This document shows positions 10,001-21,800 of a stretch of 64,000 nt of DNA, one piece after another (positions within the stretch are counted from its first letter, which is position 1; each line of letters opens with the position of its first letter). This DNA comes from Protonemura montana (Eukaryota > Arthropoda > Insecta > Plecoptera > Nemouridae). The position numbers and the translations under genes were made by a program. The notes below the pieces were generated by a model. That model saw only the letters and a list, made by a program, of their open reading frames with translations, was not told the DNA's origin and did not search any database. Where the stretch lies: contig OX387603.1 in NCBI GenBank assembly GCA_947568835.1, forward strand, positions 2,096,201 to 2,160,200, in the 5' to 3' direction.

Positions 10001-11247
10001 TTGGTCTCCAGAGCGTTGGAGAAATGCAAGCACTTCAGTCCCTCTTCTGTTAAGACCATCTCGGTGCCTTTAGGGATCCCCTGCAACGGATAATGTCGAC
10101 TGTCGGCATGCTCTATCTCTAGGCTTTAGCAATTCAAGAAAATGCATTAATTTCTCGTGTTTTTGTTGTTAAATGTCAAAAGAAACTTCTTTATTGCCTG
10201 CGATTAGACGACAGAATCAAGTCTGGCAAACAGATGTGTTTTTTTTATAAACACGCATTTTTCAAATAAGTAATTTGATTAGGATGAACTCTTATTTAAA
10301 TTGCAAACGCTTTCAATGCGCGGGGTATTTTATTATTAACATCACTATAACCGTCTCAAAAATTGATGCCCAATCGCGGACTAGAACCCCGATCTCCACC
10401 TGTCGCTGGTGTTGCTCTAACCAATTGAGCTACTTGGACACTCTTTTTGAGACGATTTTAGTGTATTTGATGAATCGTCTCAAAAGGCCAGTGTCCAGAT
10501 AGCTCAATGGTTCAGAGCTACACCCGCGAAAGGTGGAGATCGGAGTTCGAGTTCGCGTTTGGGCATCAATTTTTGAGACTGTTATAGTGTTGTTAATAAT
10601 AAAGTAATTTGATGTCCTGCATTTTTTCCGGCATTGGTATTCGAATTGAAATAACAGGCTCACGAGATGAACGTACCTTCTTGTCGCAATGACCTTTCTT
10701 GAACAGGAAGAATCGGGTGCGAATGTCGTATGGATTTTCAGGGTCTAAATTGTCTGGCCGCAGTTTTTTATCGTACCAGTCGAGAGTGGTTTTCAAGCAT
10801 CCGAGCTCGCCGTAACAATGCTCGCTTGCCACTTGAAATTAGGGCACATAAATCAGGTGAGGCCAAAATTGCACAAGCGTTGCTTCTTGTCGTTGGTATT
10901 CGTGTGGTCTCAGGTTCGACCATTGCAGGCAAAAGCTGGGATAGTTATTGAACAATGGGGGTATATGACCCCCGCCCTAGACTATAATCACCACTCTATT
11001 TATTAAAAACTCCTAAACATTTCACTTCAACCTGGCAGAGATGAGATCAAAGTGAGTGTCGGTTCCCTTTGACCACGAATAAGTTTTGGCACTGAGTGCT
11101 GTTGCTATTGTTCAAAAGTGAAACTAACTGACAGGAGTGGTTAGATCAGCTGAGCTTACCTGGTTTCCCCTTCTTGTCGTTTTCCTGGAAGGAGTATTTC
11201 GCTAAAGAAAGCACTAATAAAATAATATGAGCGGTTTTGGAGGCCAT
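803..11247 (-). CDS. Pancreatic-lipase-family secreted protein, six exons, partial at 3' end, catalytic Ser replaced by Gly
   Basis: Exons in coding order: 11247-11160, 10831-10677, 10080-9952, 3008-2862, 2103-1887, 1059-803; phases agree at every junction and give 331 codons. The product starts with a hydrophobic signal peptide ([16 protein letters not shown]), then shows family landmarks [31 protein letters not shown] and [10 protein letters not shown], and a [10 protein letters not shown] segment before the His region. Animal lipases of this family hydrolyse acylglycerols or phospholipids outside the cell with a Ser-Asp-His triad. Here Asp (about residue 212) and His (about 300, in [10 protein letters not shown]) are kept with normal spacing, but the nucleophile motif is GHGVG (Gly at about 189). 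An inactive, binding or yolk-protein-like role is therefore inferred. The frame after the last exon meets a stop at 764-766 if unspliced; the family normally continues, so more exons probably lie to the left. It could instead be a decaying gene, but no frameshift or internal stop was seen. Confidence 0.85.
1111..1879 (+). repeat. 5S-rRNA-derived 91-bp units, about 8-9 tandem copies, in lipase intron 5
   Basis: Each unit contains GTTAAGCAACACTG and GGTATTGGATGGGTGACC, matching box A and the intermediate element/box C of 5S rRNA genes, joined to a non-5S stretch (CATCATACACATGACC, GGGAGAGAGGTTGGAGGG). No SINE tail is present here. The array occupies nearly the whole intron between lipase exons 6 and 5. 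Confidence 0.9.
1887..2103 (-). CDS. Lipase exon 5: nucleophile elbow (GHGVG) and catalytic Asp
   Basis: Acceptor GGTGCAG, donor G|GTGAGC, phase 0 to 1. It encodes [18 protein letters not shown], where active enzymes have GHSLG, then [10 protein letters not shown] with the catalytic Asp, and [17 protein letters not shown]. The Gly codon is GGT, read directly. The donor is 7-8 bp from the end of the 5S-derived repeat array that fills intron 5. Confidence 0.9.
2410..2672 (+). mobile_element. Short inverted-repeat element family 2, copy in lipase intron 4
   Basis: It starts near GTTTTTAGACTCATGTCTAC and runs through CAACTGGGTTTTCAATGC and CCCAACGTTTCGTAACTTG to GCATCTAAATAAAATAATC. The same sequence recurs at about 23,010, 24,393, 29,718, 49,710 and 51,925 in both orientations, sometimes with facing arms, as in MITE-like elements. 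No coding capacity. Confidence 0.75.
2862..3008 (-). CDS. Lipase exon 4: NVIVVDWG segment
   Basis: 49 codons, phase 0 on both sides, acceptor CCGTACAG, donor [27 protein letters not shown] is a clear pancreatic-lipase signature, followed by the helix [17 protein letters not shown]. Its acceptor lies only about 22 bp from the edge of the 30-bp satellite array in the upstream intron. Confidence 0.9.
3031..7680. repeat. 30-bp satellite array, about 155 copies, in lipase intron 3
   Basis: The unit is GGATGGGGCGTTTCACTACC plus TTCCTCGCTA. Variants (CGTCATACTACCTTCCCCGC, AGGAGGAGGCGTTTCACC, TTTACCGTTAGG) recur at intervals, indicating higher-order duplication. Because 30 is a multiple of 3 and the unit lacks stops, frames stay open on both strands as repeated decapeptides; these are artefacts, not genes. 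Occasional 29-bp units shift the frame. Confidence 0.97.
7681..8107. other. Non-repetitive intron sequence
   Basis: Part of lipase intron 3 between the 30-bp array and the SINE. I see no exon, RNA gene or recognisable repeat; a 70-codon minus-strand frame at 7826-8038 has no family resemblance. Confidence 0.5.
8108..9715 (-). mobile_element. 5S-rRNA-headed SINE with about 14-fold amplified head
   Basis: Reading on the minus strand, the element opens with a degenerate but recognisable 5S rRNA 5' half (AACACCGGTT, GATCACCGAAGTTAAGCAAC near 9,665-9,715), followed by about 14 tandem 91-bp head units (9,675-8,400), then a unique body (CTTCACTCGCCTTGC, CCGTCCTTCGGAAGGGACG, CCGGCACCGGGTTTCCCC) and a 3' end near GTTAATCACCACAAATAG. 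The same body is found at about 18,140, 25,180 and 39,135. A Pol III-transcribed, SINE3-like (5S-derived) retroposon is inferred. Confidence 0.85.
9952..10080 (-). CDS. Lipase exon 3: [11 protein letters not shown] strand and oxyanion-region loop
   Basis: 43 codons, phase 0 on both sides, acceptor TTGCAG, weaker donor [27 protein letters not shown] matches the TKVLIHGFxSSGDxSW segment of pancreatic lipases; the usual HGF is HDF here. The following intron is about 6.9 kb and consists mainly of satellite arrays. Confidence 0.85.
10278..10604. mobile_element. tRNA-carrying inverted-repeat element, head-to-head copy (lipase intron 2)
   Basis: It opens with the family end GATGAACTCTTATTTAAATTG and GCAATGCGCGGGGTATT, then has two facing tRNA-like segments, each flanked by CACTATAACCGTCTCAAAAA-type inverted repeats. 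The minus copy (10,367-10,440) and the plus copy (10,490-10,565) make a palindrome. The A-box-like TAGCTCAATTGGTTAGAGC and a T-arm-like GTTCGAGT are visible. No transposase. Confidence 0.75.
10677..10831 (-). CDS. Lipase exon 2: CYGELGC and RTRFFLF segment
   Basis: It begins after a CAAG acceptor and ends at AAG|GTACGT, phase 0. It encodes the conserved N-terminal CYGELGC motif and the strand [13 protein letters not shown] that opens the alpha/beta-hydrolase fold in pancreatic lipases. Confidence 0.85.
11160..11247 (-). CDS. Lipase exon 1: start codon and signal peptide
   Basis: ATG at 11247-11245 followed by a hydrophobic stretch (IILLVLSLA) typical of a secretion signal, then a charged QENDKKGKP segment. 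It ends in a strong donor (G|GTAAG) in phase 1. An in-frame codon is completed by the first two bases of exon 2 (Val). The start is chosen because the signal peptide follows it directly. Confidence 0.75.
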
Positions 11248-14200
11248 TATCTTTATAAAATGACAGGAACCTTTGTAAAATGATGTAAACTTTTAAAAGT
11301 AACCGTGCGAAAACATTTGGAATGGAAGCTTGTTGATCAACGCCATCTGGGGGCTTGATCTGGGGGTAAAGTTTGAAATTTTCAGACACATTTGGAATAA
11401 AGTTCGTTGACTCTGTCGGATTCTGCGCGTTGCGTTTTGGATTGTAAAAAATGGATGTCACTTTTTAATGATTTCCACTTTAATTTGTTTAACAATTAAT
11501 AAGTTTATAAATATTTTCTTCATCTCTAAAACACTATTTACACTATTTACATGTTATTCGAATATTTTTCGTGGAAACATTCAGAAGAGTTATGTCAATA
11601 ATCAACAATTATTTAAAATTTGATCTGAAATGTTTTGGATAAAATTTCTGTGATGATAAAACAGACGAATAAAATAATTTCTCGTCGAGTCAAATTTTTT
11701 CAAACACATACACCAGTAAAATTTCAACCGCAAAATCCACATTTTGGATAACATTCTATAAATACAATTCTACTTTTAAATCGTGTGTTTTATTGTGTAT
11801 TACGTGATTACTTATAAATATTCAGAAAATCAAAATTATTTCTTTACCAAACATTTGATGTACGTCCATATTTCCGTCATCGAAAACGAGAATGTTCTGA
11901 AATGCAAACGAACTGGTTCTCCATAAGCCAGGTTGGCTTATAAAAGTTGGCCACATTTTCGCCAATACTTTGTGATCATCTATTACTTCTATCAAGGCTA
12001 AAGGTCAAAGAATTGACCCAGAAGATCTAGATTTAGTGGCCTACCTATTCTCTAGGAAGAAAGTGGTCCATCAAAATATGAACCTGATGTCAAAATCCCA
12101 AGTCAATGCTTCGTTCATCTAATTATTAAAGATGACGCGAGAGAAATCAAATCACTCTCGTTCGTCTTTGTTTTCTTAGAATTTATGTCTCACAGCTTTT
12201 GTTCTATTTAGTATTTTTTTTTTTTTTTTAGTTCAAGATCCCAAAAACTGTGAAATTAAAGATTATTCAATTTAAACTTTTCTAATTTTAAGTTCATGGT
12301 GTCTACAAGGTGTTTAAATATTTCCATTTATTACCGATTACTTTAAAAAAAAATCCAATCAGTAATTGAATTAGTCAACTTACTTATTAGTTAAGTGCTT
12401 TATTATTATTCTTAAATCCCAACAGATGACTTGTGGTAAGTCACATCCCAATCCGGTGCCAGTTAGATAGATGAGCACAATATGGTGTTGTTCTACACAT
12501 TTTTGTTCTTTATTATAATTATTAATATAATAATTTCACTCGCTAATAATTATTATCAGTCCTATTTATGTTCACTAATTTCATTTTTAAACGCCGTTGA
12601 ATTCTATTGAATGTTCACTTGGTATTTGCACGTTTAAATTCCTTTCCTACCGAGTCTAGTTTGAAATTGGATTCAGAATGCAGTTAATTTCTTGCTGACC
12701 AGCGTTCATTTCGAACTCTATACGTTAGCCTTGAATGAAGCATCTAGAAAAGTTTGATTAGTTCGCATTAAGGAGACTAAATAGCGGATGTCACACTTGC
12801 ACCGCGATAAAACGGAGCATTACCGACATTTTCTTTCCATAGAAAATCATGAAACACAGAATTCCATTGTTGGCAAGAAGTAAAAATGATAACAACAATA
12901 GTTTACTCTCGAGAATGCAAACATGAGTACAGTGACATTCCACATATATCAAATACTTTGCGCGGCGAGAAACAAACAACAGTTTAGGCTCCTCAATACT
13001 TGAACAAACCACCTAATTAATCAAGTAATTAACGGGTAATTATCTAGTAAGTGGCCTGGTTGGTCCCGCGAGTCCCTAATAAATCTAACACGTTTTCTTT
13101 CTCTGTTCTCGTAGAGACAGATAAGAAACGTTTGCATGTGTTCTTCACTGAGTTGAACCTATTGTTGTGGCTATTTCAATGTCTTCGAGGGTTAAGTATG
13201 TGGAGTAATGAGGCGTAGCGAAGTCTAAAACAAGATTGGTGGAACCACAGACCTGTTTATAAAGATAATCCATGTGCATGTTTAGAGTCACCAAGCTATA
13301 GCCACAAATAAATGCAAACATCTCTCTTATGATGTATCACACGCCACCCCTATTTTCCTACCTCATAAATCCAGTTATTTCCAGCGAAACTTCTATTCCA
13401 TGCAAACGGATTCTCTGTGAAAGACATATCTGTGGTGCAAATACAAAGTATATTTTTTAAACAGCATCCAAACCAAACCACAGCATTCTTTACAAAGCGA
13501 TTCTGACAGGTGAAATGTTTCAATTAGGCTGTGGGCTGCCATTTTAATATTCTTAAAAAGACAGGTCGTTCAGTTTCTGCACAATTTGACGTGGCAGTCC
13601 ATAGACATTCAACCAGTTTCACTATCACTCGAGTCACCAACAGCAAATCACCAACATCACGACACGAGACAAACGCGGATTGCAAATCAATCTCTGAGAA
13701 ACGAAGGTCGAACGTCAAAAAGTCAGAAATACCTTAATTACCATCAAAATACAAAACATTGTTCTGTAGGTTTAGGTAAATAGACGTCCGAAAGATCTTT
13801 TAGCAATAAATAACTAAATAAACAAGTTCAGATGAGAATAATTTGAACTCATTTGATTTTCTGGCAGTTACAGAGCTGTCAGATCGCAAGCAATGGACAC
13901 TTGTCTTGAAAATTGCAGCTGCCGATGAGAACACTGCTGATAAACGCCCTATAAAAATGCTCACATCGATTTCATCAGAATCTTCAGGCTGGCAGGACCC
14001 CGACCGGCGACGTAGCGCCAGTCAATCTGGATTTCGGGCAATCGCAAGACATTACCATCGCGATAGAAAAAGTTAAGAGTTATTTCGTAGCTATGCGTTG
14101 GTTCTGAACCCATCTTCAGGACAGGGGTTTAAATAGAAGACAGCAGAAAATGAGGATCTTGAGTTACCAGTGGTCGTGAAGACCAAACGCATGTTTCCCC

Positions 14201-14368
14201 GGAAACACTTGCCAGCATGACTTTGAGTATTTTGGAAGTTTTTTTTGGCAAGTCGAGCCAGCCCCCCGCCCAACCTCACGCCACCCCAGACGTACACGGG
14301 ACACTTTAACATCGCTGTAACCATCACTATCACCAGCAAGGCTCAGTCTTTGAAACTAGCAAACCAAT
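11248..14368. other. Intergenic region between lipase start and GluN3 stop
   Basis: About 3.1 kb of mostly AT-rich sequence upstream of the lipase start and downstream of the GluN3 stop, both on the minus strand. It should hold the lipase promoter and the GluN3 3' UTR, but I cannot place a TATA box or a poly(A) signal with confidence. Short frames at 13,524-13,783 overlap on both strands and show no domain. Confidence 0.5.
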
Positions 14369-15860
14369 TCAAGGGGGCTCGGCCGCTTGCTCCCCCTTGG
14401 CTTTGATTGCCCTCAACAAGTGGCTCCTCAACTCAGTCTCAGAGCTCCGCCACAACGCCACCAGCTCTTCTTTGTTGAGTCGCTCTAACGGCGTCACTCC
14501 GCCGTTGCCGTTCTTCACGTTGCACGCGGGCGGCGGCGGCGGCGGAGGTATATCGTCGAACACGTTGTCGGAGTCCTGCGGCGAGTCCGGGAACCGCTGA
14601 CGCCTCGGATACGGCGATGACATGTCAGACGAAGAGTTAGCATCGCACTCCCGGATCGGATTGCTGGAGTGACGACGGCGTCCCGGACTGACCACGTCGT
14701 GACGTTGTACCGGAACCAGGAACTCTTTGGCGTCGTTATTCGGACTGACTTCCCGACTCGGTCGCCGCATCGTCGCCGTCACCGAGTCGGTCTCCAAGCG
14801 CTGCTGATGACTTTGACGTCGCTGTTTGGGTTGCGTCTTCTTGAGCGTGCCGCTCGGACTTGCGCCCAGCACCATCTTTGTTTCAAAGTCTTTCGCCAGC
14901 TTCTTGACGCGGCCGCTCGAAGCGCTCTCGTCGGATTCGCAACAAGTGACGTTCACCTCGACGACCGACTTGCGCTTGTCCTTCTTCGCCTTGGCCTTCG
15001 GGTCAACGAACGGCGTGATCTCGTCATAAAGGAACTGATCGCCGAGGCTTCGGCTGCGCAAGTTGGCGCCGAAACGCCCCTCGGGGCTCGGCGTTCTGAG
15101 CCGCGCACGCCCCTTGACCTTGCCCTTGCAGTTGTTGTCGGAGCGCACGCGTCCGCGGAACTTGGGCGGCATCGTCGACACGACCATGCCCGGACTCGGT
15201 TTCTGCAGACTTATCGGAGGACCTTTCCTCGTCGACTGCGGCCCTCGACTGTCCGCTTTCTTCGCGACCAACTCGTCCGCATGAGTTTCCTCTACTATCT
15301 TCGTGGTTAGCGCTATGTTAGAACTGCTCAGACTTCCCGTCGGATACACCTGCACCTTCAATCGCGGCGTGTTGTCCAGAATGATCTTCGGCGACAGGAT
15401 GTTCGGATTGGACGAGGTGGCACTGTTCATGCTGTCACGTTTCTGCAAACGAGGATTGAGGTCGAGGTTGCTGCTACGTCGCGAGTTTATGTCTGGTGGA
15501 CTGTTAGACCAGCAGCCGCTCGAGTCCTTGCTGAGACGCCGCCCGATGGCGCTGCTGGGACAGTCTTGACGCACTCTCCTGGGACTGAATACCAGGTCGG
15601 TGCTGAAGCGTCGCTTCTTCATCGGCAACGGGCTGCGGGATGCGCGTCGGCTGCCGCTCAACGTCAGGTAGTCTCGCAGGGTCTTCGGCTCGGTGTTCGG
15701 ACTCTTGAACAGCTTTGGACTGGTCCTGCCGGGTGGACTGCGCGAGCGCAGTGGACTCAGCAGGTGTGTTTTCAATATGGCGATCGGGTTGTGACGGTCC
15801 GGGTTCGAGTCTTGTGGCGGGTCTTCTGGGTTGATGTGGTCCTTCTCTTCTTGCTGCACT
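14369..15860 (-). CDS. GRIN3-like: GluN3-like last exon: long cytoplasmic tail and stop
   Basis: 1492 bp, 496 codons plus the completed junction codon, ending in TGA. Rich in Ser, Pro and Arg with many potential phosphorylation sites, a run of seven prolines ([13 protein letters not shown]) and a predicted C-terminal helix [20 protein letters not shown]. The C-terminus (AAEPP) is not a PDZ-binding sequence. The GC-rich exon keeps frames open on the other strand; those are shadows. Confidence 0.85.
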
Positions 15861-18800
15861 CTGTGGGGGTGTGGATGGTGGACAAACGGTTAGTGTTAGA
15901 CGCATGACAAATTATTCACGATCAGTGCTTACTTTGTTCGCCAGGTGTGACGCAATATTAATGTCATGTTAGTTTATTTAATCTAATATTATCTCGCCAG
16001 AAAGTTTGTTAATATTTCGACAAATTGATTATAAATTTATTCTGTCACTTCGCCGCCAACTTTAAGTCCAGGGGAAATTAAATCAATTCATTGCAAATAT
16101 TCTAAGACAATAATAAGTAACGACCTACAGACAGTAGGAGAAACTTAAAGATGGAAAAGCGTTCGAAACGAAAACTCGGTGCAGCTCGGTAAAGCTCAGA
16201 AAATTTGGAAAAGCTCGGGAAAGCTAGGAAAAGCTTGATAAAACTTAAAAAATCTCGGAAAAGCTCGGAAAAGTTAGGTAAAGTTAAGTAAAGCTTGAAG
16301 AAGCTCGAGAAAACTCGGGAAAGTTTGGTAAAGCTCGAAATAGCTCGTGAAAGCTCGGCAAAGCTCGGAAAAGTTCGGTTTTGTTCGGTTTTGTTCGGTT
16401 TTGTTCGGCGCCCGCCAGACTCTACCCTGTGATACTGACCGTCGGATCTCCTGGATCATCTCGAAGAACTGCGCCTTGCTTTTCCTGCGCCGACGCTGCT
16501 CGTGCTCCTTCTGAAACAAGGCACGCGTTCTTGGACTCCGATTGACGCACGCGCAACACATATTCTGATCGGCTAGAAAGACTAGAAGTACGCCGAGGGT
16601 GGACCCGGTGCCCGCATGACCTTGACCCTTTGACAAACTGCAGTGGCGTTTCACAAAGACACTTAAAGCTAACCACGAAGATAAAGAATTTGGCAAAGAA
16701 AGCCAGTTTGTTAGGAAATAGGAAATTGATTAAATTAATTTCCTGTAAAACCTATGGTGATCTTGTGGATTAAAAGCATGTTCCCGCCAAAAATCATCGA
16801 TGGCAGGCCACCACCAAGCCTTGTCCCTTCCAGAGGGTGGCTATCAACACCTTCTTTGAAGTCTCCTGCCTCCGAATCTCACCCTTTTGACGGATTTCTG
16901 GAAGAGGCTGGTGACGTTCCCCTGACGTAGCGTGTGGACCAACTCCCTGGCGGCGTGATGTGGAGATACCAGCTCCACGCAGTTGATGAAGCGATACAGT
17001 TTCTGTGAGAACAAAAACAAAACAACTGACAATCAGCGACACGGCCTCTGTTTCCAACTGACCGTTGACTGGAACCACTGGAACACTATAACCGTCTCAA
17101 AAATTGATGTCCAAACGGGGACTCAAACCCCGATCTCCACCTGTCGCGGGTGTTGCTCTAACCAATTGAGCTAATTGGACACTGGCTTTTTGAGACGATT
17201 CTAGTGTATTTGGTGAGAATGACGGATCTCCAAGGAGTAGAACCAAGAGGCTGTGAATACTCACAGTCACATGCAGTGAAATTCAGATGTTTCTGTGCGC
17301 TAGAGATCCAACTTATAGTTGAACATTTTGTTGAAACTGTTGCCATGACGACTTCCAATCACATGTAGTGAAATTCAGATGTTTCTGTGAGCTAGAGATC
17401 CAACTTATAGTTGAACATTTTGTTGAAACTGTTGCCATGACGACTTCCAATCACATGCAGTGAAATTCAGATGTTTCTGTGAGCTAGAGATCCAACTTAT
17501 AGTTGAACATTTTGTTGAAACTGTTGCCATGACGACTTCCAATCATATGCAGTGAAATTCAGATGTTTCTGTGAGCTAGAGATCCAACTTATAGTTGAAC
17601 ATTTTGTTGAAACTGTTGCCATGACGACTTCCAATCATATGCAGTGAAATTCAGATGTTTCTGTGAGCTAGAGATCCAACTTATAGTTGAACATTTTGTT
17701 GAAACTGTTGCCATGACGACTTCCAATCACATGCAGTGAAATTCAGATGTTTCTGTGAGCTGTGTTATTGTATCTGACATGGTTTTTCAGATACATGTAT
17801 CTATTGAGAGATATATATTGGAGATTGTCGGGTATTGGAAAAAGTCGCCTGACTAGCGAATCTAAAATGTCAAGGCTCTTATTGCTTTTCAACACTGAAT
17901 GTTGAGTCGATCATTTCCTCGCTGTTTCAGCGCGTCTCGGGCAAGATTGCAGATTCACTTATCTAGTGACGTACAGCGGTGGTGAAAACATCGACTCTGT
18001 CTTGAGTGGAAACCGATAGTGAGCTTGATGACAGGTGACCCGAATGTACGGCCAGAGACACGTGACTTGATGTTAAATCAGTCTTGTGTTTTATCTTAGT
18101 TAAAGAAATCTTCAGCATAATTTGTGTTGCTTGATTGATTATTTGTGGTGTTCAACAACGCACTGTTTTGACATCTGGCCATGCGGCACTGGTCTAATGG
18201 CGTCGGTGAATGAGTGGATGATGATGAATCTTACATAGCTTAGAAGTGAGGAGGGGAAACCCGGTGCCGGCTCGTAGCCTACTCCTGTCGAAGTCCAAGG
18301 GGACCACCGGCTTAACGTCCCTTCCGAAGGACGGTACAATGCGAACAACAGGATTCCTCCACAAATCCATGCTGTCGAGAGGTTGATAAGCAAGGCGAGT
18401 GAAGTTGCTGTACTAACTTTAGATTGTATAGACATAAATTTCAATTTCAGAACGAAATGTATGGTTACAAAATGTGAAGCTCTTTCATCAGCATCGAAAG
18501 TTTTAAAACTATTGACGTTTTGATTGTGAAATTATTTGGTGATTTTTGTAAGTATTATCAGAAGAACAAATTTGAGAATACATCTTCAGAACATACCTGA
18601 ATACGCATTTGAAATGTACAGTCTGAATTCTCGCCTAGTTGTTATGACACGTGTTAAAGTGGATACTTATTATTTGGGGTTTAAAATTGAAACGTTTAAG
18701 AATGTATAAGAAACGGAATGTAAACTAGTTCCTAAGCTGTATTAGGATGAAATTTTATTTAAATTGCAAACGCTTGCAATACGCATTTTATTATTAACAA

Positions 18801-21800
18801 CACTATAACAGTCTCAAAAATTGATGCCCAAACGCGGACTCGAACCCCGATCTCCACCTATCGCGGGTGTTGCTCGAACCAATTGAGCTATTTGGACACT
18901 GGATTTTTGAGACGATTTTAGTGTATTTGATGAGAATGACAGTTCCTAAGCTGTTCTCACAAATAAAGTGAATAAATAAGGGAATCGGGCAAGTTTATGT
19001 GATTGGTCTTCACATTGGTTTGAATGACCGCGGCGGGCGCAGATCACGTCGCACCGTCACATCGACCAAACAACGCGACGAGTTGATATTGATCAAACAT
19101 TGAAAATGGCGAGCGAAGTGGAAGAAACGTTAAAAAGAATTCAAGCGCTTAAAGGAGTGATAGGTAAGCAAATAACGGCCGCCGCTCGGAGTCAAATGCA
19201 GACGACGATTTCAAAAGGGCGAACCGTTTAGCCAGGTTTGCCGATATTTTACGACGGCCAATATCTCTTTCAAACGGGTTTTTCACCAACGTTGACGGCG
19301 TGTGGCAGACGTTTTTTACAACCTGACGCTTCGCCTCGAAGCATGTGCGTTCTATGACGTTCTTTTCACTTGTTTAGTAAAACTATTGAACCAAAATCAA
19401 CTTGGTTTGCTTTGTTTTCACTTCTTTTGTCAAAACAAAAGACAACTGTCGCAACTTTCTCCTGTCTTCGCCACTTTTGGGTTTCTAACTTTTTTTGACA
19501 GGTTTTACTTTCTGTTTTTCATGACATGTTTGTCTCGCAAAGTGACAGCTCTTGTCAACAAACGTCTTCACGAGGTAAATACGAGTGGTTAATTGTCTTT
19601 CAGGTACAATGGTCATCAACTCTGAGGGGATACCAATCAAGACCAATATGGACAATACGACCACCGTGCAGTACGCAGGTCAGAACTACATTCCTATAGA
19701 AAGTCAGCCGCAGTGGCACATTTGATAAACATACATTGCAAAGCAATTTAACCGAAAAAAATAATCAATCTACACAAATATTTTTGTTGAATATTGTTGT
19801 CTTTGGATTTTTTTATGTTACCTACTCACTAAAATCGTGTTTTTTGAAATCTGATTTAAATGGACAAAGCATTTTATTATTAGAAACACCGATTGCATTA
19901 GGATTAGCATTCTCTATTTTTATGTCCTGTTCTCTTTACAATGTCCCTGCAATTGTTCTAATTTTACTATCGCACACTTGTAGACTTGACTCCATTGTTG
20001 AACAATACAAAATAATCAATAAATAAAGGTTCTTGATTGATTCCAGGACTGATCGGACAGCTGTGCGAGAAATCCCGCAGTGTTGTTCGAGATCTGGACC
20101 CAACCAACGACCTGACCTTCCTCAGGATTCGCTCGAAGAAGCACGAGATTATGGTCGCACCTGACAAAGACTTTGTTCTCATTGTAATCCAAAACCCAAG
20201 CGACTAAAGTATTAGGATGAAATCTTATTTAAATTGCAAACGCTTGCAATGCGCGGGGTATTTTATTATTAACAACACTATAACCGTCTCAAAAATTGAT
20301 GCCCAACTAAAATACACTAAAATCGTCTCAAAAAGCCAGTGTCCAAGTAGCTCAATTAGTTAGAGAAACACCCGCGACAGGTGGAGATCGGGGTCCAAGT
20401 AGGTCAATTGGTTAGAGCAACACCCACAACAGGTGGAGATCGGGGTTCAAGTAGCTCAATTGGTTAGAGCAACACCCGCGACAGGTGGAGATCGGGGTCC
20501 AAGTAGGTCAATTGGTTAGAGCAACACCCACAACAGGTGGAGATCGGGGTTCAAGTAGCTCAATTGGTTAGAGCAACACCCGCGACAGGTGGAGATCGGG
20601 GTCCAAGTAGCTCAATTGGTTAGAGAAACACCCGCGACAGGTGGAGATCGGGGTCCAAGTAGCTCAATTGGTTAGAGAAACACCCGCGACAGGTGGAGAT
20701 CGGGGTCCATGTAGCTCAATTGGTTAGAGAAACACCCGCGACAGGTGGAGATCGGGGTCCAAGTAGCTCAATTGGTTAGAGAAACACCCGCGACAGGTGG
20801 AGATCGGGGTCCAAGTAGCTCAATTGGTTAGAGAAACACCCGCGACAGGTGGAGATCGGGGTCCAAGTAGCTCAATTGGTTAGAGCAACACCCGTGACAG
20901 GTGGAGATCGGGGTTCGAGTCCGCGTTTGAGCATCAATTTTTGAGACGGTTATAGTGTTGTTAACGACTAAAGTTTCTTCATTCTTATTAATTGTTGGAC
21001 TTGTCCGTGAGTTGAAAGGTTTCTAGAAGTACTTAAAGTAATTGTTGTGTTGTAGCTTTGTCCGCTCTGGCATCGGTTCGGAGAATTTATTTATTGATTT
21101 ATTAATTTATTTATTTATTGATCTTGTTTTCATTTGGTGAAGTTTGGGTTGCCCCGCTCTTCCACTTTACCCCTACAATCTTGCAAGTTAGATATAAAGT
21201 TTAGAATAAGAAAATAAACAAATAATTATAATATGTATATTATAATGTTTACTTAAGATAACCAAAAATAAAACTTACGATTATTGAGGCTTGTACACGA
21301 TATTTGAATATTTGAATAGGTATTAGGTATTATATGCTTATGTATCTTTGATGTATCTGACTTTCCAAATTTTACCAAATATGTAATCAATCGGGAAAGA
21401 AATGAGAAATAAAATACAATATTGTACTTGATCTTTGCTTCTGAGCGGAGATCGAAGCAAGCTTCGGTGAAAGCACTTTAATAAACTCGCTGTGAGCTGC
21501 ATGATTTCACTTCAATTATTGTTAGAATATTTGAAATCTTCCGTTTGACTTGAAATGTGACATTGCTCTTGTAATTATTTTGTGATGCGGGGTAAAAATA
21601 CGTGTTTTTGTTGTTTTGCAAAAATAAACGATTGTCGAAAAACTTGAAACGCAAGAGTTCTTTTGTCGAACGCGCCTTGTGGAAAACCAGGCGTAGATTT
21701 CAGGTCTCTGTGGGGGGAAATTCAGGTCTCTTTGGGGGGAAATTCAGGTCTCTTTGGGGGGAAATTCAGGTCTTTTTAGGGACAAACCGTGAAACATGAC

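Noticed and set aside
14669-15310. A 213-codon plus-strand frame
   Set aside because: It is the antisense shadow of the GC-rich last GluN3-like exon, whose minus frame is supported by phase and stop.
17267-17765. CRISPR-like array (regular repeats)
   Set aside because: Whole 92-bp units repeat with no unique spacers, in an animal-type genome; an ordinary tandem repeat.
20341-20932. A cluster of functional tRNA genes
   Set aside because: The 52-bp units lack the 3' acceptor half and most of the T arm; only the last copy is complete and its anticodon loop lacks T at position 33.
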